Notes: a model not told the origin generated them from the sequence alone. A stretch of 64,000 bases of DNA from Anaerolineales bacterium (GCA_016934715.1 JAFGSI010000028.1:62001-126000), one strand, 5' to 3'; shown: positions 34,193 to 42,937, counted from the first letter of the stretch. Numbers and translations: made by a program.

Positions 34193-34987
34193 TCAGTGGC
34201 GGTCGGTGCGATTGACCTCGCCCGAGCCAGTGCTGCTGACGCCCAGGCGGGCATCACCGGCGTAGTTGATGTCGCCGTTACCCAGGATGGTCACGTCGAG
34301 GGTCTCGTCGACCCACAGGTTGGTCTGGCCCGAGCCGCTGACGTTGACACTGGCCACCTGGCAGAAAAGGTCGGCGGCGTTGTAGTCACCCGAGCCCAGG
34401 ATGCGGATCTCCTGTTGCCTGGCTTGCCCGGCGGCGCTGAAGGAGCCCGCGCCGGTGATTGTGGTCGAGATCTCGTCGGCAGCCAGCACATCGATGCGAG
34501 CGTCCCCGGAGCCGCTGAGGTTGACCGTCAGGCGGCCGGTTTCCAGGCTGTCCAAGTCGACGCTTCCAGAACCGAGGATGCTCAGGGCGAAATATGCTGC
34601 CTCGATGGCGGAGATGTCGATGTCCCCCGAACCAGCGACGGTCACACCCTCCAGCTCGATCACGGTGACATAAAAGCGTACCGGGCGGGTGGGATTCAAC
34701 GAGAGCGTGCGATATTCATCCTTGAGACCGATGGTCAGGGTCCCGCCGCGCACCTCGGTCTCGAAGTAGTCGATCAAATTCGACTCGGCTTCGATGACGA
34801 GCGTTTCAGTCTCGCCCTGGGTGATGATCACTTCACCGATTCCGGCCAGAGTGATATTGGAGAAGTTGCTGACTTGACGATTTTCGGTGACAATGTCCCG
34901 GTTGCCGGCAATGACCGAGAAGCCACAGCCGGTGAGCAGCAGGGCTGCAATGAGGACGATGATGGGGAGATGAATTCTGGTTTTCAA
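34193..34987 (-). CDS. GIN-domain (DUF2807) lipoprotein
   Basis: Exported lipoprotein of 264 residues. Start is assigned to TTG at 34987 (MKTRIHLPII when read with fMet), since AAAGGA lies seven bases upstream; no ATG with a ribosome site is in place. The signal peptide ends LLTGC. The rest is a GIN domain, a right-handed beta-solenoid with repeated motifs: VTVAGSGDIDI, LSILGSGSVDL, VNLSGSGDARIDV, EIRILGSGDYNA, VNVSGSGQTNL, VTILGNGDINYAG. Such proteins are outer-face adhesin-like heads; function uncertain. It follows a membrane protein gene and a strong hairpin. Confidence 0.82.
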   Translation of the reverse strand: MKTRIHLPIIVLIAALLLTGCGFSVIAGNRDIVTENRQVSNFSNITLAGIGEVIITQGETETLVIEAESNLIDYFETEVRGGTLTIGLKDEYRTLSLNPTRPVRFYVTVIELEGVTVAGSGDIDISAIEAAYFALSILGSGSVDLDSLETGRLTVNLSGSGDARIDVLAADEISTTITGAGSFSAAGQARQQEIRILGSGDYNAADLFCQVASVNVSGSGQTNLWVDETLDVTILGNGDINYAGDARLGVSSTGSGEVNRTDRH

Positions 34988-35007
34988 GAGATTTCCTTTG
35001 TGAGACC

Positions 35008-35057
35008 GGCCCATGCCTGTCACCCGGGTTGAGCGGGTTGGGTGACAGGCATGGGCC
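35008..35057 (-). terminator. Hairpin between the membrane protein and GIN-domain genes
   Basis: Perfect 18-bp stem (35008-35025 with 35040-35057) just after the stop of the upstream gene and 20 bases before the TTG start of the next. It may terminate, attenuate or be an mRNA end. Confidence 0.55.
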
Positions 35058-35066
35058 AGGTGAGGA

Positions 35067-35810
35067 TTACACTTTGCTTTTCGAAACCGCCTCTTGCGGT
35101 TTTTCTGCCTTGGCCGGCTCGTCCTGCCCGGTGCGCTTGAACAGGGACGAAGCGACCATGTAGATGCCCAGGAGCAGTACCAGAGCCGGTCCGATCCAGG
35201 TGGTGGCCCAGCCGAAGGCGGCCAGGATGCTCGACATGGCGGCGAAGGCCACTCCGGCAAAGCCGCACAGGATGATCCCGGCTGTGCGTACGCCGTCGAT
35301 CTTCAGAACCGAGCCAATGACCAACAGGGGCAGGCCAACGGAGAAGGGCACCACGGTCCACAATACGGCCCAGGAGGCCCACAGGCCGGTCAGGGCGCAG
35401 AACTGCAGCACCAGGCCGGCCAGGCCGACGATGCTGGCCGGGATATAAAGCCAGATGACCCGCAGGAAGATGGCGGCCATCACGAAACCGACAGCCAGGC
35501 CGATGACTTCCAGGGGCCACCAGACCGACCACAAGCCCCAGGCATTGGTGACGGAGGCGGCGAAGAGCAGCAAGCCGGTGGTCAGGATCGGCAGCCCGGG
35601 GATGAACAGTCCCCCCAGGCCGCGCACCTTCGTGAAGACGAAGGGCGGGACGCAGAAGAGCAGCCCGGCGCTGATCACGAACAGCGGCCAGGCCCGGAAG
35701 CCGAGCGAAAGGGTCCCGCCCGACAGGCGCATGAACAGGTTGCCTGCCAGGGCCAGCAGGCCGAGCAGTACCAGGGTTACGCCGAAGAGAAGAGATGTTT
35801 TCTTATGCAT
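35067..35810 (-). CDS. Polytopic membrane protein, unknown
   Basis: Membrane protein of 247 residues with about seven hydrophobic segments, beginning SLLFGVTLVLLGLLALAGNL. Tandem short helices in the middle (SIVGLAGLVLQFCALTG) resemble the DUF5668/LiaF-type membrane module, but the match is weak. A cytoplasmic charged tail (KRTGQDEPAKAEKPQEAVSKSKV) ends it. AAGGAGG precedes the ATG. It lies upstream of the GIN-domain lipoprotein and downstream of the Ser/Thr kinase on the minus strand; LiaF-type modules and GIN/Toast-rack domains often co-occur in envelope-stress systems, which may be the case here. Confidence 0.7.
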   Translation of the reverse strand: MHKKTSLLFGVTLVLLGLLALAGNLFMRLSGGTLSLGFRAWPLFVISAGLLFCVPPFVFTKVRGLGGLFIPGLPILTTGLLLFAASVTNAWGLWSVWWPLEVIGLAVGFVMAAIFLRVIWLYIPASIVGLAGLVLQFCALTGLWASWAVLWTVVPFSVGLPLLVIGSVLKIDGVRTAGIILCGFAGVAFAAMSSILAAFGWATTWIGPALVLLLGIYMVASSLFKRTGQDEPAKAEKPQEAVSKSKV

Positions 35811-35918
35811 TGGAACCTCCTTAGGTTATGCTTTCATTTGGTACAACCGCGTTGAAGAGAACCGGCGGCTGTCGATGCCTATCCAGTGAATCAGGATCTG
35901 CTTGCAGTCTGGTGGCGA

Positions 35919-37448
35919 TCAGTCGGCAGTGCGCAAGGCGTACCCGATTGCAGCGATAAGTGTGATGGCGGCCGTGACGGCGGAACTGGCCAGCATGATC
36001 ATGCCGATGCGATGGACCAGCTGCTGGCCTCCCTTGGCACGCTGCTTGAGGATGAAGGGGGCGATGATCGATCCTCCGACCAGCAGCGGCTCGAGCGGCC
36101 AGCAAAAAGCCCAGTGGGTCCAGAAGCCGGTCAGGACGTAGTAGGTCATGATCAGGCCGTTGCCCAGGACGATCCCGGCGGGGAGTAAGATCCAGGGATT
36201 GTGTGTGGCGGTCATGATGGCGGTCAGGAGCACTCCGACGGCGATCAGTTCCAGCGGCCAGCTGCGGCGGAAGATTTCCCAGCCAAAGATGGGGCTTAAC
36301 CAGAGCAGGAGAAAGTTGACGCCGACGATGATGCCCACACCGCCCAGGGCTGCCTGTCTGACGATCTTGGGATCGGGCAAGAAGGGTTTTCCGTCTGCGG
36401 CGGGCGCGGGCTTCTTCCCGACGGTGACATCAGTGTCGTCCCGGGCAAAGCTGGAGTCGGGGATAGCGGCGCGGGATGTCCCGGAGAAGACGGCTACCGG
36501 TCCAGGACGGAGCGGGGACAGTGGCGCCGATACCGGCAGTGTGACCGACCCCGGGACCTCGACTCCGGCCTGCTGGGCCGCCTCGTTGAGGGCGGCGGTC
36601 ATTTCGACGGCGGTCTGGTAGCGGTCGCCGGGATTCTTGGCCAAAGCCTTGAGGGCCACGCGTTCGAACGGTTCGGGGATGTTCGGGTCGATCTTGTGCG
36701 GCATCGGCAGGGGGTCGTTGATGTGCTTCATCAAGATCGCCAACGGCGTATCGGCGTCGAAGGGCACCGTGCCGGTCAACATTTCGAAGAAGACAATGCC
36801 AAGCGAGTAGATGTCCGAGCGGACGTCGCACTTGCCGTCGCGCCCCTGCTCGGGGGCCATATAGTTGAGCGTGCCCATCAGGGCCCCCGAGATGGTGTAC
36901 TGCGTCCCGCCAACGATCTGGGCGATACCGAAGTCGGTCAGCACGGCCTGGCCTTTGCGGGTCAGCATGATGTTGGCTGGCTTGAGGTCGCGGTGGATGA
37001 CACCCTCCCCATGGGCATAACTCAGACCGGCCAGTACGTCGTTCAGGATGCGGACGACCTCGCCCAAGGGCAGGTGCTCACCGCGCTGCCGGAAGGCGTT
37101 CAGGTGGGCCTTGAGGGTGTCGCCTTCGAGCAATTCCATGACCATGTAGTACATTTCGTCCTGGACATCGAAATCATAGACCTGGACGATGTTGGCCTGG
37201 CGCAGGGCGGCCACCGACCGGGCTTCGCGGCGGAAACGGGCCAGGAATTCAACCTCCTCGACCAGGTCCGAGCGCAGCACTTTGACTGCGACGTAACGGT
37301 CCAGCTGCGGATGATACGCTTTGTAGACCTGCGCCATCCCGCCGCGTCCGAGCGGTTCCAGGATGCGGTACTTGCCGATGGTTTGTCCTTCCAGAGATGC
37401 AGGGGCCATGGTTTTCTTCTTGTCCGGGTGCGTGGTTTTGGTGGCCAT
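35919..37448 (-). CDS. Ser/Thr protein kinase, membrane-anchored
   Basis: Hanks-type kinase of 509 residues. The kinase domain spans about residues 27-290: glycine loop LGRGGMAQVY, catalytic Lys56 in VAVKV, HRDLKPANIML near 151, DFGIA near 170, activation region TQYTISGALMGTLNYMAPEQ, and DIYSLGIVFFEMLTG. A Pro/Ser linker (about 300-365) leads to several membrane helices (about 375-400, 405-455, 475-505), so the kinase is cytosolic. No PASTA or other sensor domain is visible, so the signal is unknown. A FHA-winged-helix protein is encoded just upstream on the same strand, a plausible phosphothreonine reader. Confidence 0.92.
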   Translation of the reverse strand: MATKTTHPDKKKTMAPASLEGQTIGKYRILEPLGRGGMAQVYKAYHPQLDRYVAVKVLRSDLVEEVEFLARFRREARSVAALRQANIVQVYDFDVQDEMYYMVMELLEGDTLKAHLNAFRQRGEHLPLGEVVRILNDVLAGLSYAHGEGVIHRDLKPANIMLTRKGQAVLTDFGIAQIVGGTQYTISGALMGTLNYMAPEQGRDGKCDVRSDIYSLGIVFFEMLTGTVPFDADTPLAILMKHINDPLPMPHKIDPNIPEPFERVALKALAKNPGDRYQTAVEMTAALNEAAQQAGVEVPGSVTLPVSAPLSPLRPGPVAVFSGTSRAAIPDSSFARDDTDVTVGKKPAPAADGKPFLPDPKIVRQAALGGVGIIVGVNFLLLWLSPIFGWEIFRRSWPLELIAVGVLLTAIMTATHNPWILLPAGIVLGNGLIMTYYVLTGFWTHWAFCWPLEPLLVGGSIIAPFILKQRAKGGQQLVHRIGMIMLASSAVTAAITLIAAIGYALRTAD

Positions 37449-37575
37449 CGATGGGATCGTCCTCTTTCGGTCTAGATGATACCTGAGAGGCCGGGAACTT
37501 GCCTATCGAACAGCTAACAAGGGACTATCGGGATTCGATGATGCGGGCACTGAATTGGCTTCCGGAGCCCGAAAG

Positions 37576-37602
37576 GGGCTGCGCAAAGGGAATGTGCAGC
37601 CC
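37576..37602 (-). terminator. Hairpin after the FHA gene
   Basis: Stem GGGCTGC/GCAGCCC (37576-37582 with 37596-37602) ten bases past the stop, facing the minus strand. Confidence 0.45.
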
Positions 37603-37611
37603 GGTATTTCG

Positions 37612-38226
37612 CTAGGCGATCATCAATTTATAGCCCAACCCGCGGATGGTCAGCAGGAGTTGCGGCACGGCCGGGTCGAATTCGATCCGGGTTCGCAGGC
37701 GGCGGACCAGATTTTCGATCTGGTAGTCAAAGATGCCGCCAGCCTCGTATTCCGGCCAGACGGCCCTTCCGATGTCGTCTTTCGAGCAGACCTGGCCGCG
37801 GCGTTCGAACAGATAGGCGAGCAGCTGGTATTCCTTGGGCGAGAGAGTTACGATCTTGCGATTGACTCGCACCACGCCGGCGACAAGGTCCACCTCCAGG
37901 TCGGAGATGGGATTTTTCCGAATGGTCGTGTCGGGGTCGTGGAAGAGGAAAGTCACCTCGCCGACCTTGAGGGCATCCCCATCGCGCAGTTCCAGGTCTC
38001 CGATGACGCGCTCTTCATTTAAAAACGTGCCGTTTGTGGACCCGAGATCTTCAACCAGCCAGCGGTGCCCATCCTGGCGGATGCGGGCATGTTCGCGCGA
38101 GACGCTCTTGCTGGCAATGACCACTTCGCATTCCACGGCGCGGCCGAGGGTGATCGTCCGGGTGGTGAGAGCGTGTTCCTGACCACCGGGGTCTTTGATG
38201 TAGGGGCCAGTTTTTTCGGATTTCAT
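37612..38226 (-). CDS. FHA domain-winged helix DNA-binding fusion
   Basis: Protein of 204 residues. ATG at 38226 (MKSEKTGPY) is used because GAGGTG lies five bases upstream; an upstream GTG has no such site. The FHA domain (about 8-100) has LGRAVECEVVIASKSVSREH and LGSTNGTFLNEERV, the pThr-binding core. From about 112 an OmpR/PhoB-type winged helix follows: TLSPKEYQLLAYLFERRGQ, SKDDIGRAVWPEYE, IENLVRRLRTRI and RGLGYKLMI. Phosphopeptide recognition joined to DNA binding fits a transcription factor controlled by the adjacent Ser/Thr kinase, which is inference from context. Confidence 0.88.
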   Translation of the reverse strand: MKSEKTGPYIKDPGGQEHALTTRTITLGRAVECEVVIASKSVSREHARIRQDGHRWLVEDLGSTNGTFLNEERVIGDLELRDGDALKVGEVTFLFHDPDTTIRKNPISDLEVDLVAGVVRVNRKIVTLSPKEYQLLAYLFERRGQVCSKDDIGRAVWPEYEAGGIFDYQIENLVRRLRTRIEFDPAVPQLLLTIRGLGYKLMIA

Positions 38227-38270
38227 GGGCACCTCGGGCAGAGTTATCCCTTATTATACCTTTTCGGGGT

Positions 38271-38276
38271 TATAAT
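38271..38276 (+). promoter_or_regulatory. Probable -10 box of the phosphofructokinase gene
   Basis: TATAAT 45 bases before the ATG; no convincing -35 box. The ATG itself is preceded by AAGGAGG. Confidence 0.4.
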
Positions 38277-38320
38277 TGCCGCTTAATTGCGCACTCATTT
38301 TTTAATCCAAGGAGGTTAGC

Positions 38321-39517
38321 ATGACCAAGAAGAAGGGTGTGATTGGCATCCTGACAGGCGGCGGAGATGTGCCCGGGCTGAATCCGGCCATTCGCGCTGT
38401 CACCATCCGCGCCCTGCGGGAGGGGTATGAAGTGATCGGCATCCGCCGCGGCTGGGCCGGGCTGGTGGATCTCATCCGGGACAAGAAGGCGGATAACAGT
38501 CATTGTTTTATGCAGTTGACGGAAGAGATCGTCAACCGGGCCGGTAGGACCGGGGGCACGTTCCTTCACACTTCACGCACCAACCCCCCCAGGATCAGAA
38601 AAGAGAATGTCCCCCCCCATCTGCGCGAAAAGTATTCTGATGAGCGCAATGACCTGACCGAGGAAGTGCTCAAGAACCTGGAATTCCTGGGTATTGATTA
38701 CATGATCCCTATCGGCGGCGATGATACGCTCAGCTATGGGGTCCGTTTATACCAGGAGGGATTCAAGGTCGTGGCCATCCCGAAGACGATGGATAACGAT
38801 GTGCCTGGTACCGACTACTGCATCGGCTTCAGCACCTGCGTTACCCGCACGATTTCTCTGACCAACAACCTGCGCACCATTGGCGGTTCCCACGAACGCA
38901 TCATGGTGCTGGAGGTTTTTGGTCGTTATGCCGGTTTTACGGCCATGCTGCCGACCATGGCCGGAGCGGCCAATCGTTGCGTCATTCCGGAATGGAAGTT
39001 CAATATTGACCAGCTGACCGAGCTGTTGATCCACGACCGCAACCGCAATCCCAGCCACTACTCGATCGTACTGGTCTCGGAAGGAGCCATGTTCGAGGGC
39101 GGGGAGATGATCTTCGCTGACCGTTCCACCGATGCCTTCGGGCATGCCAAGCTGGGAGGCATTGGAGACCTGGTCTCGTCGGAGATCCAGAACCGCTCAG
39201 CCCAGTTTAACGATGGCGTACCCATCAATATTATCAACCAGAAGCTCGGTTACATGGTGCGCGGTGGGGACCCGGACGCCATCGATTCGGTCGTTCCAAT
39301 GGCCTTTGGCAATCTGGCTCTGGACCTGATCCTGAAGAACATCCACGGCCGGCTGGTGGTGCTCAAGAACGGCCGCTACGATAACGTTCCGTTATCGGTG
39401 GTCAGCGGAACGAAAAAGATGGTCAATGTGCCCGAGTTCTACAACACCGAGCGTTATCGCCCCAAGTATGAAACATTCGAAATGAAACCGCTGTTCATCA
39501 TGACCAGCGAAGGCTAA
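38321..39517 (+). CDS. Phosphofructokinase, pyrophosphate-type signature
   Basis: Phosphorylates fructose 6-phosphate. 398 residues, longer than ATP-dependent PfkA (about 320). Two markers decide the donor: GGDDT (residues 132-136) where ATP enzymes have GGDGS, and PKTMDND (154-160) where ATP enzymes have PGTIDND; the Asp and Lys are the residues that exclude ATP and favour pyrophosphate. The catalytic Asp158 in the base pair TMDND is retained; the substrate region MVLEVFGRYAGF and AIDSVVPMAFG follow. The gene is monocistronic, with AAGGAGG before ATG and a terminator after. A reversible PPi enzyme would suit an anaerobe; the donor inference rests on these two motifs. Confidence 0.9.
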   Translation: MTKKKGVIGILTGGGDVPGLNPAIRAVTIRALREGYEVIGIRRGWAGLVDLIRDKKADNSHCFMQLTEEIVNRAGRTGGTFLHTSRTNPPRIRKENVPPHLREKYSDERNDLTEEVLKNLEFLGIDYMIPIGGDDTLSYGVRLYQEGFKVVAIPKTMDNDVPGTDYCIGFSTCVTRTISLTNNLRTIGGSHERIMVLEVFGRYAGFTAMLPTMAGAANRCVIPEWKFNIDQLTELLIHDRNRNPSHYSIVLVSEGAMFEGGEMIFADRSTDAFGHAKLGGIGDLVSSEIQNRSAQFNDGVPINIINQKLGYMVRGGDPDAIDSVVPMAFGNLALDLILKNIHGRLVVLKNGRYDNVPLSVVSGTKKMVNVPEFYNTERYRPKYETFEMKPLFIMTSEG

Positions 39518-39524
39518 TGCAACA

Positions 39525-39551
39525 GACCGGGTTCCGCTGAGGAACCCGGTC
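39525..39551 (+). terminator. Terminator after phosphofructokinase
   Basis: Eleven-bp stem GACCGGGTTCC/GGAACCCGGTC (39525-39535 with 39541-39551). Confidence 0.6.
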
Positions 39552-39732
39552 ATCTTGGTGCGCCTTTTTCTACCCGGGGGCATTGACCAGGAATGCGACC
39601 ATTTCAGTTTCTTCTCTGGATCAAGTGCTCCCTTATTAGCATGTGTGCATAGGTGACACGGGGTGCATGGTCCCCAGAACACGGGAGGTTCCGTTCGCCC
39701 AGGCCGGTTCTATATATACGGATCTGAATTGG

Positions 39733-40479
39733 CTATGGCAAGATAACTGGAAGAAGATCCACGGACTGGACCGCCCGGGCGATCTGAACTGTACCCTGGT
39801 GGCCTGAATCAGGCGGGTAGAAGAGGCTTTCGGATATCGTGATGTCAGCGCCGATGAGAGCGTTTGAAAGGTTGTCTACCCAGATTGTCCCAGCGATGGA
39901 TCCTTCATCGATTTGACCATCGAGTGTGTATTTTGTCGCCTCAAATCCGTTATCAGCTTGTGCGCCAGCAGGGGTGAAGGAGTTTTCAGCAAGCAAAGTC
40001 AGCCACAGGCTAGGACCATCCGGACCAAACAGGATGTCTTCTGGCATGGTGAGATAGGCATCGTCAGCGAGGGCTGCCGCTTCACCGGCTGTTGAAGTGT
40101 AGGCAGTTCCATCGATGATGAAAAACGCGAAGGTGTCTGTCCCCGAAAACTCGAGAACCGGGATGGTTTCTGGAGGAATTGGCAGCGCGAAGGTCAAGTG
40201 GACATTTCCGGAGTTGTCAATTTGCAAAGCCACAGTTTGGTGGGGGTCTTCTCCCGGATAGAGCGTTACAAGTTCAATTTCGACAGAACGCAGTGCAAGA
40301 GTCGCCTGCAGCCACTGATCGCTCCGGGAAGGTTCTTCGGAGTCCAGTTCATGGGGAGGTTCTGTTGTCGGAGGGATCCCTTCACCGATCTGGGGGGTGC
40401 TGGTTGCAGTGCAGGCCAGTGTGAGCAGGATCCAGGCTGCCACGAATATGCACACAGATCGAAACATGCGTGTAGTCAT
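39733..40479 (-). CDS. Lipoprotein, LppX/LprAFG-like
   Basis: Exported lipoprotein of 248 residues with the lipobox LTLAC (Cys23). The remainder is a beta-rich domain of about 200 residues containing EFSGTDTFAFFIIDGTAYTS (about 112), which looks like the LppX/LprAFG lipid-binding half-barrel, and ATKYTLDGQIDEGSIAGTIWVD (about 183). By eye this is a hypothetical; lipid transport is only suggested by the family. It is a single gene. Confidence 0.65.
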   Translation of the reverse strand: MTTRMFRSVCIFVAAWILLTLACTATSTPQIGEGIPPTTEPPHELDSEEPSRSDQWLQATLALRSVEIELVTLYPGEDPHQTVALQIDNSGNVHLTFALPIPPETIPVLEFSGTDTFAFFIIDGTAYTSTAGEAAALADDAYLTMPEDILFGPDGPSLWLTLLAENSFTPAGAQADNGFEATKYTLDGQIDEGSIAGTIWVDNLSNALIGADITISESLFYPPDSGHQGTVQIARAVQSVDLLPVILP

Positions 40480-40910
40480 CAGGCATCACCCCACCACGCT
40501 TAAGAGGGGCGACACCGTAAAAGGAATGGCTGGCGGAAAAAGTGAATACACCATCCTAGCTCCCGGCAGGTAATCGGGCCTGTAGGGTTCCGGCAGCCTG
40601 TGCGGGTGTTCCGATGGCCAGGGCCGCAAGCAGCAAGAGCAGAATCGTGGGGCGGACCCTTTTCCTGCGATCGAATAGATCCCGGTGGCAGGGATTGATT
40701 GTGGCGTGGCCAGTAAATCTTCTATGCTTTAGGGCGATCCCTTTCTACAAGTCTTTGCATGAAAAGCAATTCATCGCTGCCCGCGCGCGCATTGTAGCAC
40801 TATCGAGAATGATATTCAAAGGGAAAGAAGAAGAGCCAGGTCTGCCGTCCTGACTCCTCAACCGATCTCACGATTTGCTTGATGATCTTTATCTGTTTCC
40901 AATCCGGGCA
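40480..40910. other. Intergenic region, 431 bases
   Basis: No complete gene seen. On the minus strand a short frame (about 40575-40690) reads like a signal peptide (RVRPTILLLLLAALAIGTP) but lacks a start codon and soon stops; probably a relic. Confidence 0.3.
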
Positions 40911-41375
40911 TCATAGCAAGGCTTCAATCACTTTCACTGCCTTCGGTAGCGCTGTTTCGACAAGCGGCGATAGTTTTTCGGAAAATTCGTAGACGTTCTC
41001 GGCTTCAATGGCTACGATCAATACGTCGTTGTCCAGGGGGAGTGGGATATCCATGCTGCGCCCGATGTTGAGAGCATTACGCAGGGACGTGTCGTGGGCT
41101 GAGGCGGTGTGACCGGCGCTCAGGTCGGGCAGGTCGGCCAGGGTGAACGTGCTTACGGTCCCGATCGGCTTGGTCCCGGTGTAGATCGCGTCCACCAGGA
41201 TGACGCGCGCGTAGCCGGTCAGGCGTTCCATCAGGCTCAAACCGCCCAGCGAGACGTAATCGAATTCCAGATCAGACTGTTCTGGAAGGCGCGCGGCGAC
41301 CTGTTCGACCGCACGCCAGCCGACGCCGTCGTCGCCAAGGATGGGATTGCCCAGTCCGATGATGAGAGTCTTCAT
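40911..41375 (-). CDS. Hydrogenase maturation protease
   Basis: Endopeptidase of the HyaD/HycI class, 154 residues, that removes the C-terminal tail from the [NiFe]-hydrogenase large subunit after nickel insertion. Motifs: GLGNPILGDDGVGWRAV (nickel-recognising Asp16), VDAIYTG (Asp62) and SAHDTSL (His93). It is the last gene of the Hdr-Mvh operon, 92 bases downstream of mvhA, and mvhA has a tail after its DPCFGCATH motif that such a protease could remove. Confidence 0.9.
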   Translation of the reverse strand: MKTLIIGLGNPILGDDGVGWRAVEQVAARLPEQSDLEFDYVSLGGLSLMERLTGYARVILVDAIYTGTKPIGTVSTFTLADLPDLSAGHTASAHDTSLRNALNIGRSMDIPLPLDNDVLIVAIEAENVYEFSEKLSPLVETALPKAVKVIEALL

Positions 41376-41408
41376 GCGTAGGTCAGGCAGTGTTCTGTAA
41401 TAATTTGT

Positions 41409-41450
41409 CTAACAGGTCTAACCAGCCTGGGGGCTTGTTAGACCTGTTAG
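41409..41450 (-). terminator. Hairpin between mvhA and the protease gene
   Basis: Fourteen-bp stem (41409-41422 with 41437-41450), followed on the minus strand by an A/T-rich stretch. It could partly terminate or stabilise the upstream message so the protease is made in smaller amounts. Confidence 0.5.
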
Positions 41451-41467
41451 TTTGTCGGTCCGGTTGG

Positions 41468-42937
41468 CTATTCGACGAACTGCTTGAGCACGTCGAGGAC
41501 ATCACCATTGGCCTTGCGGATGGTGACCTCCAGCGGCATCTGGCCGGGCAGCGAATGGGTGGCGCAGCCGAAGCAGGGGTCGTAGGCCCGGAAGGCCATT
41601 TCCACCATGTTCAGCAGGCCCTGGTTGACGTTGCCACCCTTGATCAGGCTGCTGGCAGCTTTTTTGATCGACATGGTGATCGGGGCATAGTTGTTGGTCG
41701 TCCCGACAACCAGGTTGACCTTGGTGACCACGCCGCGCTCATCGGTCCAGTAGTGGTGAGTCAGGGTGCCGCGTGGGGCCTCGACGATGGCCACGCCCTC
41801 GGTTGGGGTTTCGGTCGGGATGGTGTGGAAGTTTGGCGAGGTGATCTCGGGATCGGTGGCCAGTTCCAGCCAGCGTTCTGCAGCATAGAGAAGTTCGATC
41901 AAGCGGGCCCAATGGATGGCCAGGCGCTGGTGCACCGGCTTGCCGCCCAGGGTGCTGTAGAACTTCTCGTACTCGGCCTGGGCCAGGGGGGTGGCCAGGC
42001 CATCCGCGGCGTTGAGGCGCGACAGTGGGGTGGCCATGTAGACACCCGAATCGGGTCCATCCACGAAACCTTTCCAGCCGACCTTCTTGAGGTACGGGAA
42101 CTTGAGATAGGTCCACGGCTCGACGCGCTCGGCGATGTTGTCGACGTATTCGTGGGGAGCGTACTTGACCAGTTCAGTCCCGTCCGGCCCGACCACGCGC
42201 ACCTTGCCGTCGTAGAAATTGACGTGATTGTTCTCGTCGACCAGACCCATGTAGTAGGTTTTCTCGGTGTAGATGTCGCCCAGGATCAGGTCGAGGTAGG
42301 TTTTGTTGGCCAGGACGATGTCGTTGAAGGCCTGCAGGCTGAACTGCGCAAATTCGATCGCCCAACGGCCCATTGCCTCGATCTCTTTGCGCTGTTCTTC
42401 GGTGATGCCCTTGGTCAGACCGCCAGGAATGGATGTGCAGGGATGGACTTTGCGCCCGCCGATCATCTCGACCACATTGTGGCCGAACTTGCGCATTTGG
42501 ATGACCTTGCCGCCGACCTCCAGACCAACCTTGTGAATGACGCCAAGGATGTTGCGCTCGGCCACCGGGGCATCGGGTCCCATGATGAAGTCCGGGCCGC
42601 CCAGGGCATAGAAGTGGGTGGTGTGGTCGGTGCAGAAAAAGGCCATGTAGAGCAGCTCGCGCAGCATTTTGGCGGTGCGCGGCGGGTCGACTTTGTAGAC
42701 CGCATCCGCGGCCTTGGCGCCGGCCATGTGATGGGCCTCCGGGCAGACGCCGCAGATGCGGTTGGTCAGCAGCGGCATTTCCTCGACCGGCCGTCCGACG
42801 CAGAAACGCTCAAAGCCGCGCAACTCGGGGATCTGGAAGTAGGTGTTGGCGACATTACCCTCGTCGTTGAGGAAGATCTCGATCTTCCCGTGACCTTCCA
42901 GACGGGTGATGGGGTCAATGGTGATTCTCTGTGCCAT
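41468..42937 (-). CDS. mvhA: [NiFe]-hydrogenase large subunit, group 3c (MvhA-like)
   Basis: Catalytic subunit holding the Ni-Fe(CN)2CO site. The ATG at 42937 (MAQRITIDPITRLEGHG) is preceded by GGAGG; 489 residues. Cys62 and Cys65 in RICGVCPEAHH and Cys455 and Cys458 in DPCFGCATH are the four nickel ligands; both of the C-terminal pair are Cys, not Sec. His461 ends the mature core, leaving a 28-residue tail for removal by the downstream protease. Gene order with mvhG, mvhD and hdrABC makes it the hydrogenase of an Hdr-Mvh complex, giving electrons to HdrA through MvhD. Confidence 0.94.
   Translation of the reverse strand: MAQRITIDPITRLEGHGKIEIFLNDEGNVANTYFQIPELRGFERFCVGRPVEEMPLLTNRICGVCPEAHHMAGAKAADAVYKVDPPRTAKMLRELLYMAFFCTDHTTHFYALGGPDFIMGPDAPVAERNILGVIHKVGLEVGGKVIQMRKFGHNVVEMIGGRKVHPCTSIPGGLTKGITEEQRKEIEAMGRWAIEFAQFSLQAFNDIVLANKTYLDLILGDIYTEKTYYMGLVDENNHVNFYDGKVRVVGPDGTELVKYAPHEYVDNIAERVEPWTYLKFPYLKKVGWKGFVDGPDSGVYMATPLSRLNAADGLATPLAQAEYEKFYSTLGGKPVHQRLAIHWARLIELLYAAERWLELATDPEITSPNFHTIPTETPTEGVAIVEAPRGTLTHHYWTDERGVVTKVNLVVGTTNNYAPITMSIKKAASSLIKGGNVNQGLLNMVEMAFRAYDPCFGCATHSLPGQMPLEVTIRKANGDVLDVLKQFVE

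Noticed and set aside
40614-40853. Plus-strand open frame of 79 codons in the intergenic gap
   Set aside because: No ribosome site, no recognisable sequence; overlaps the minus-strand signal-like relic.
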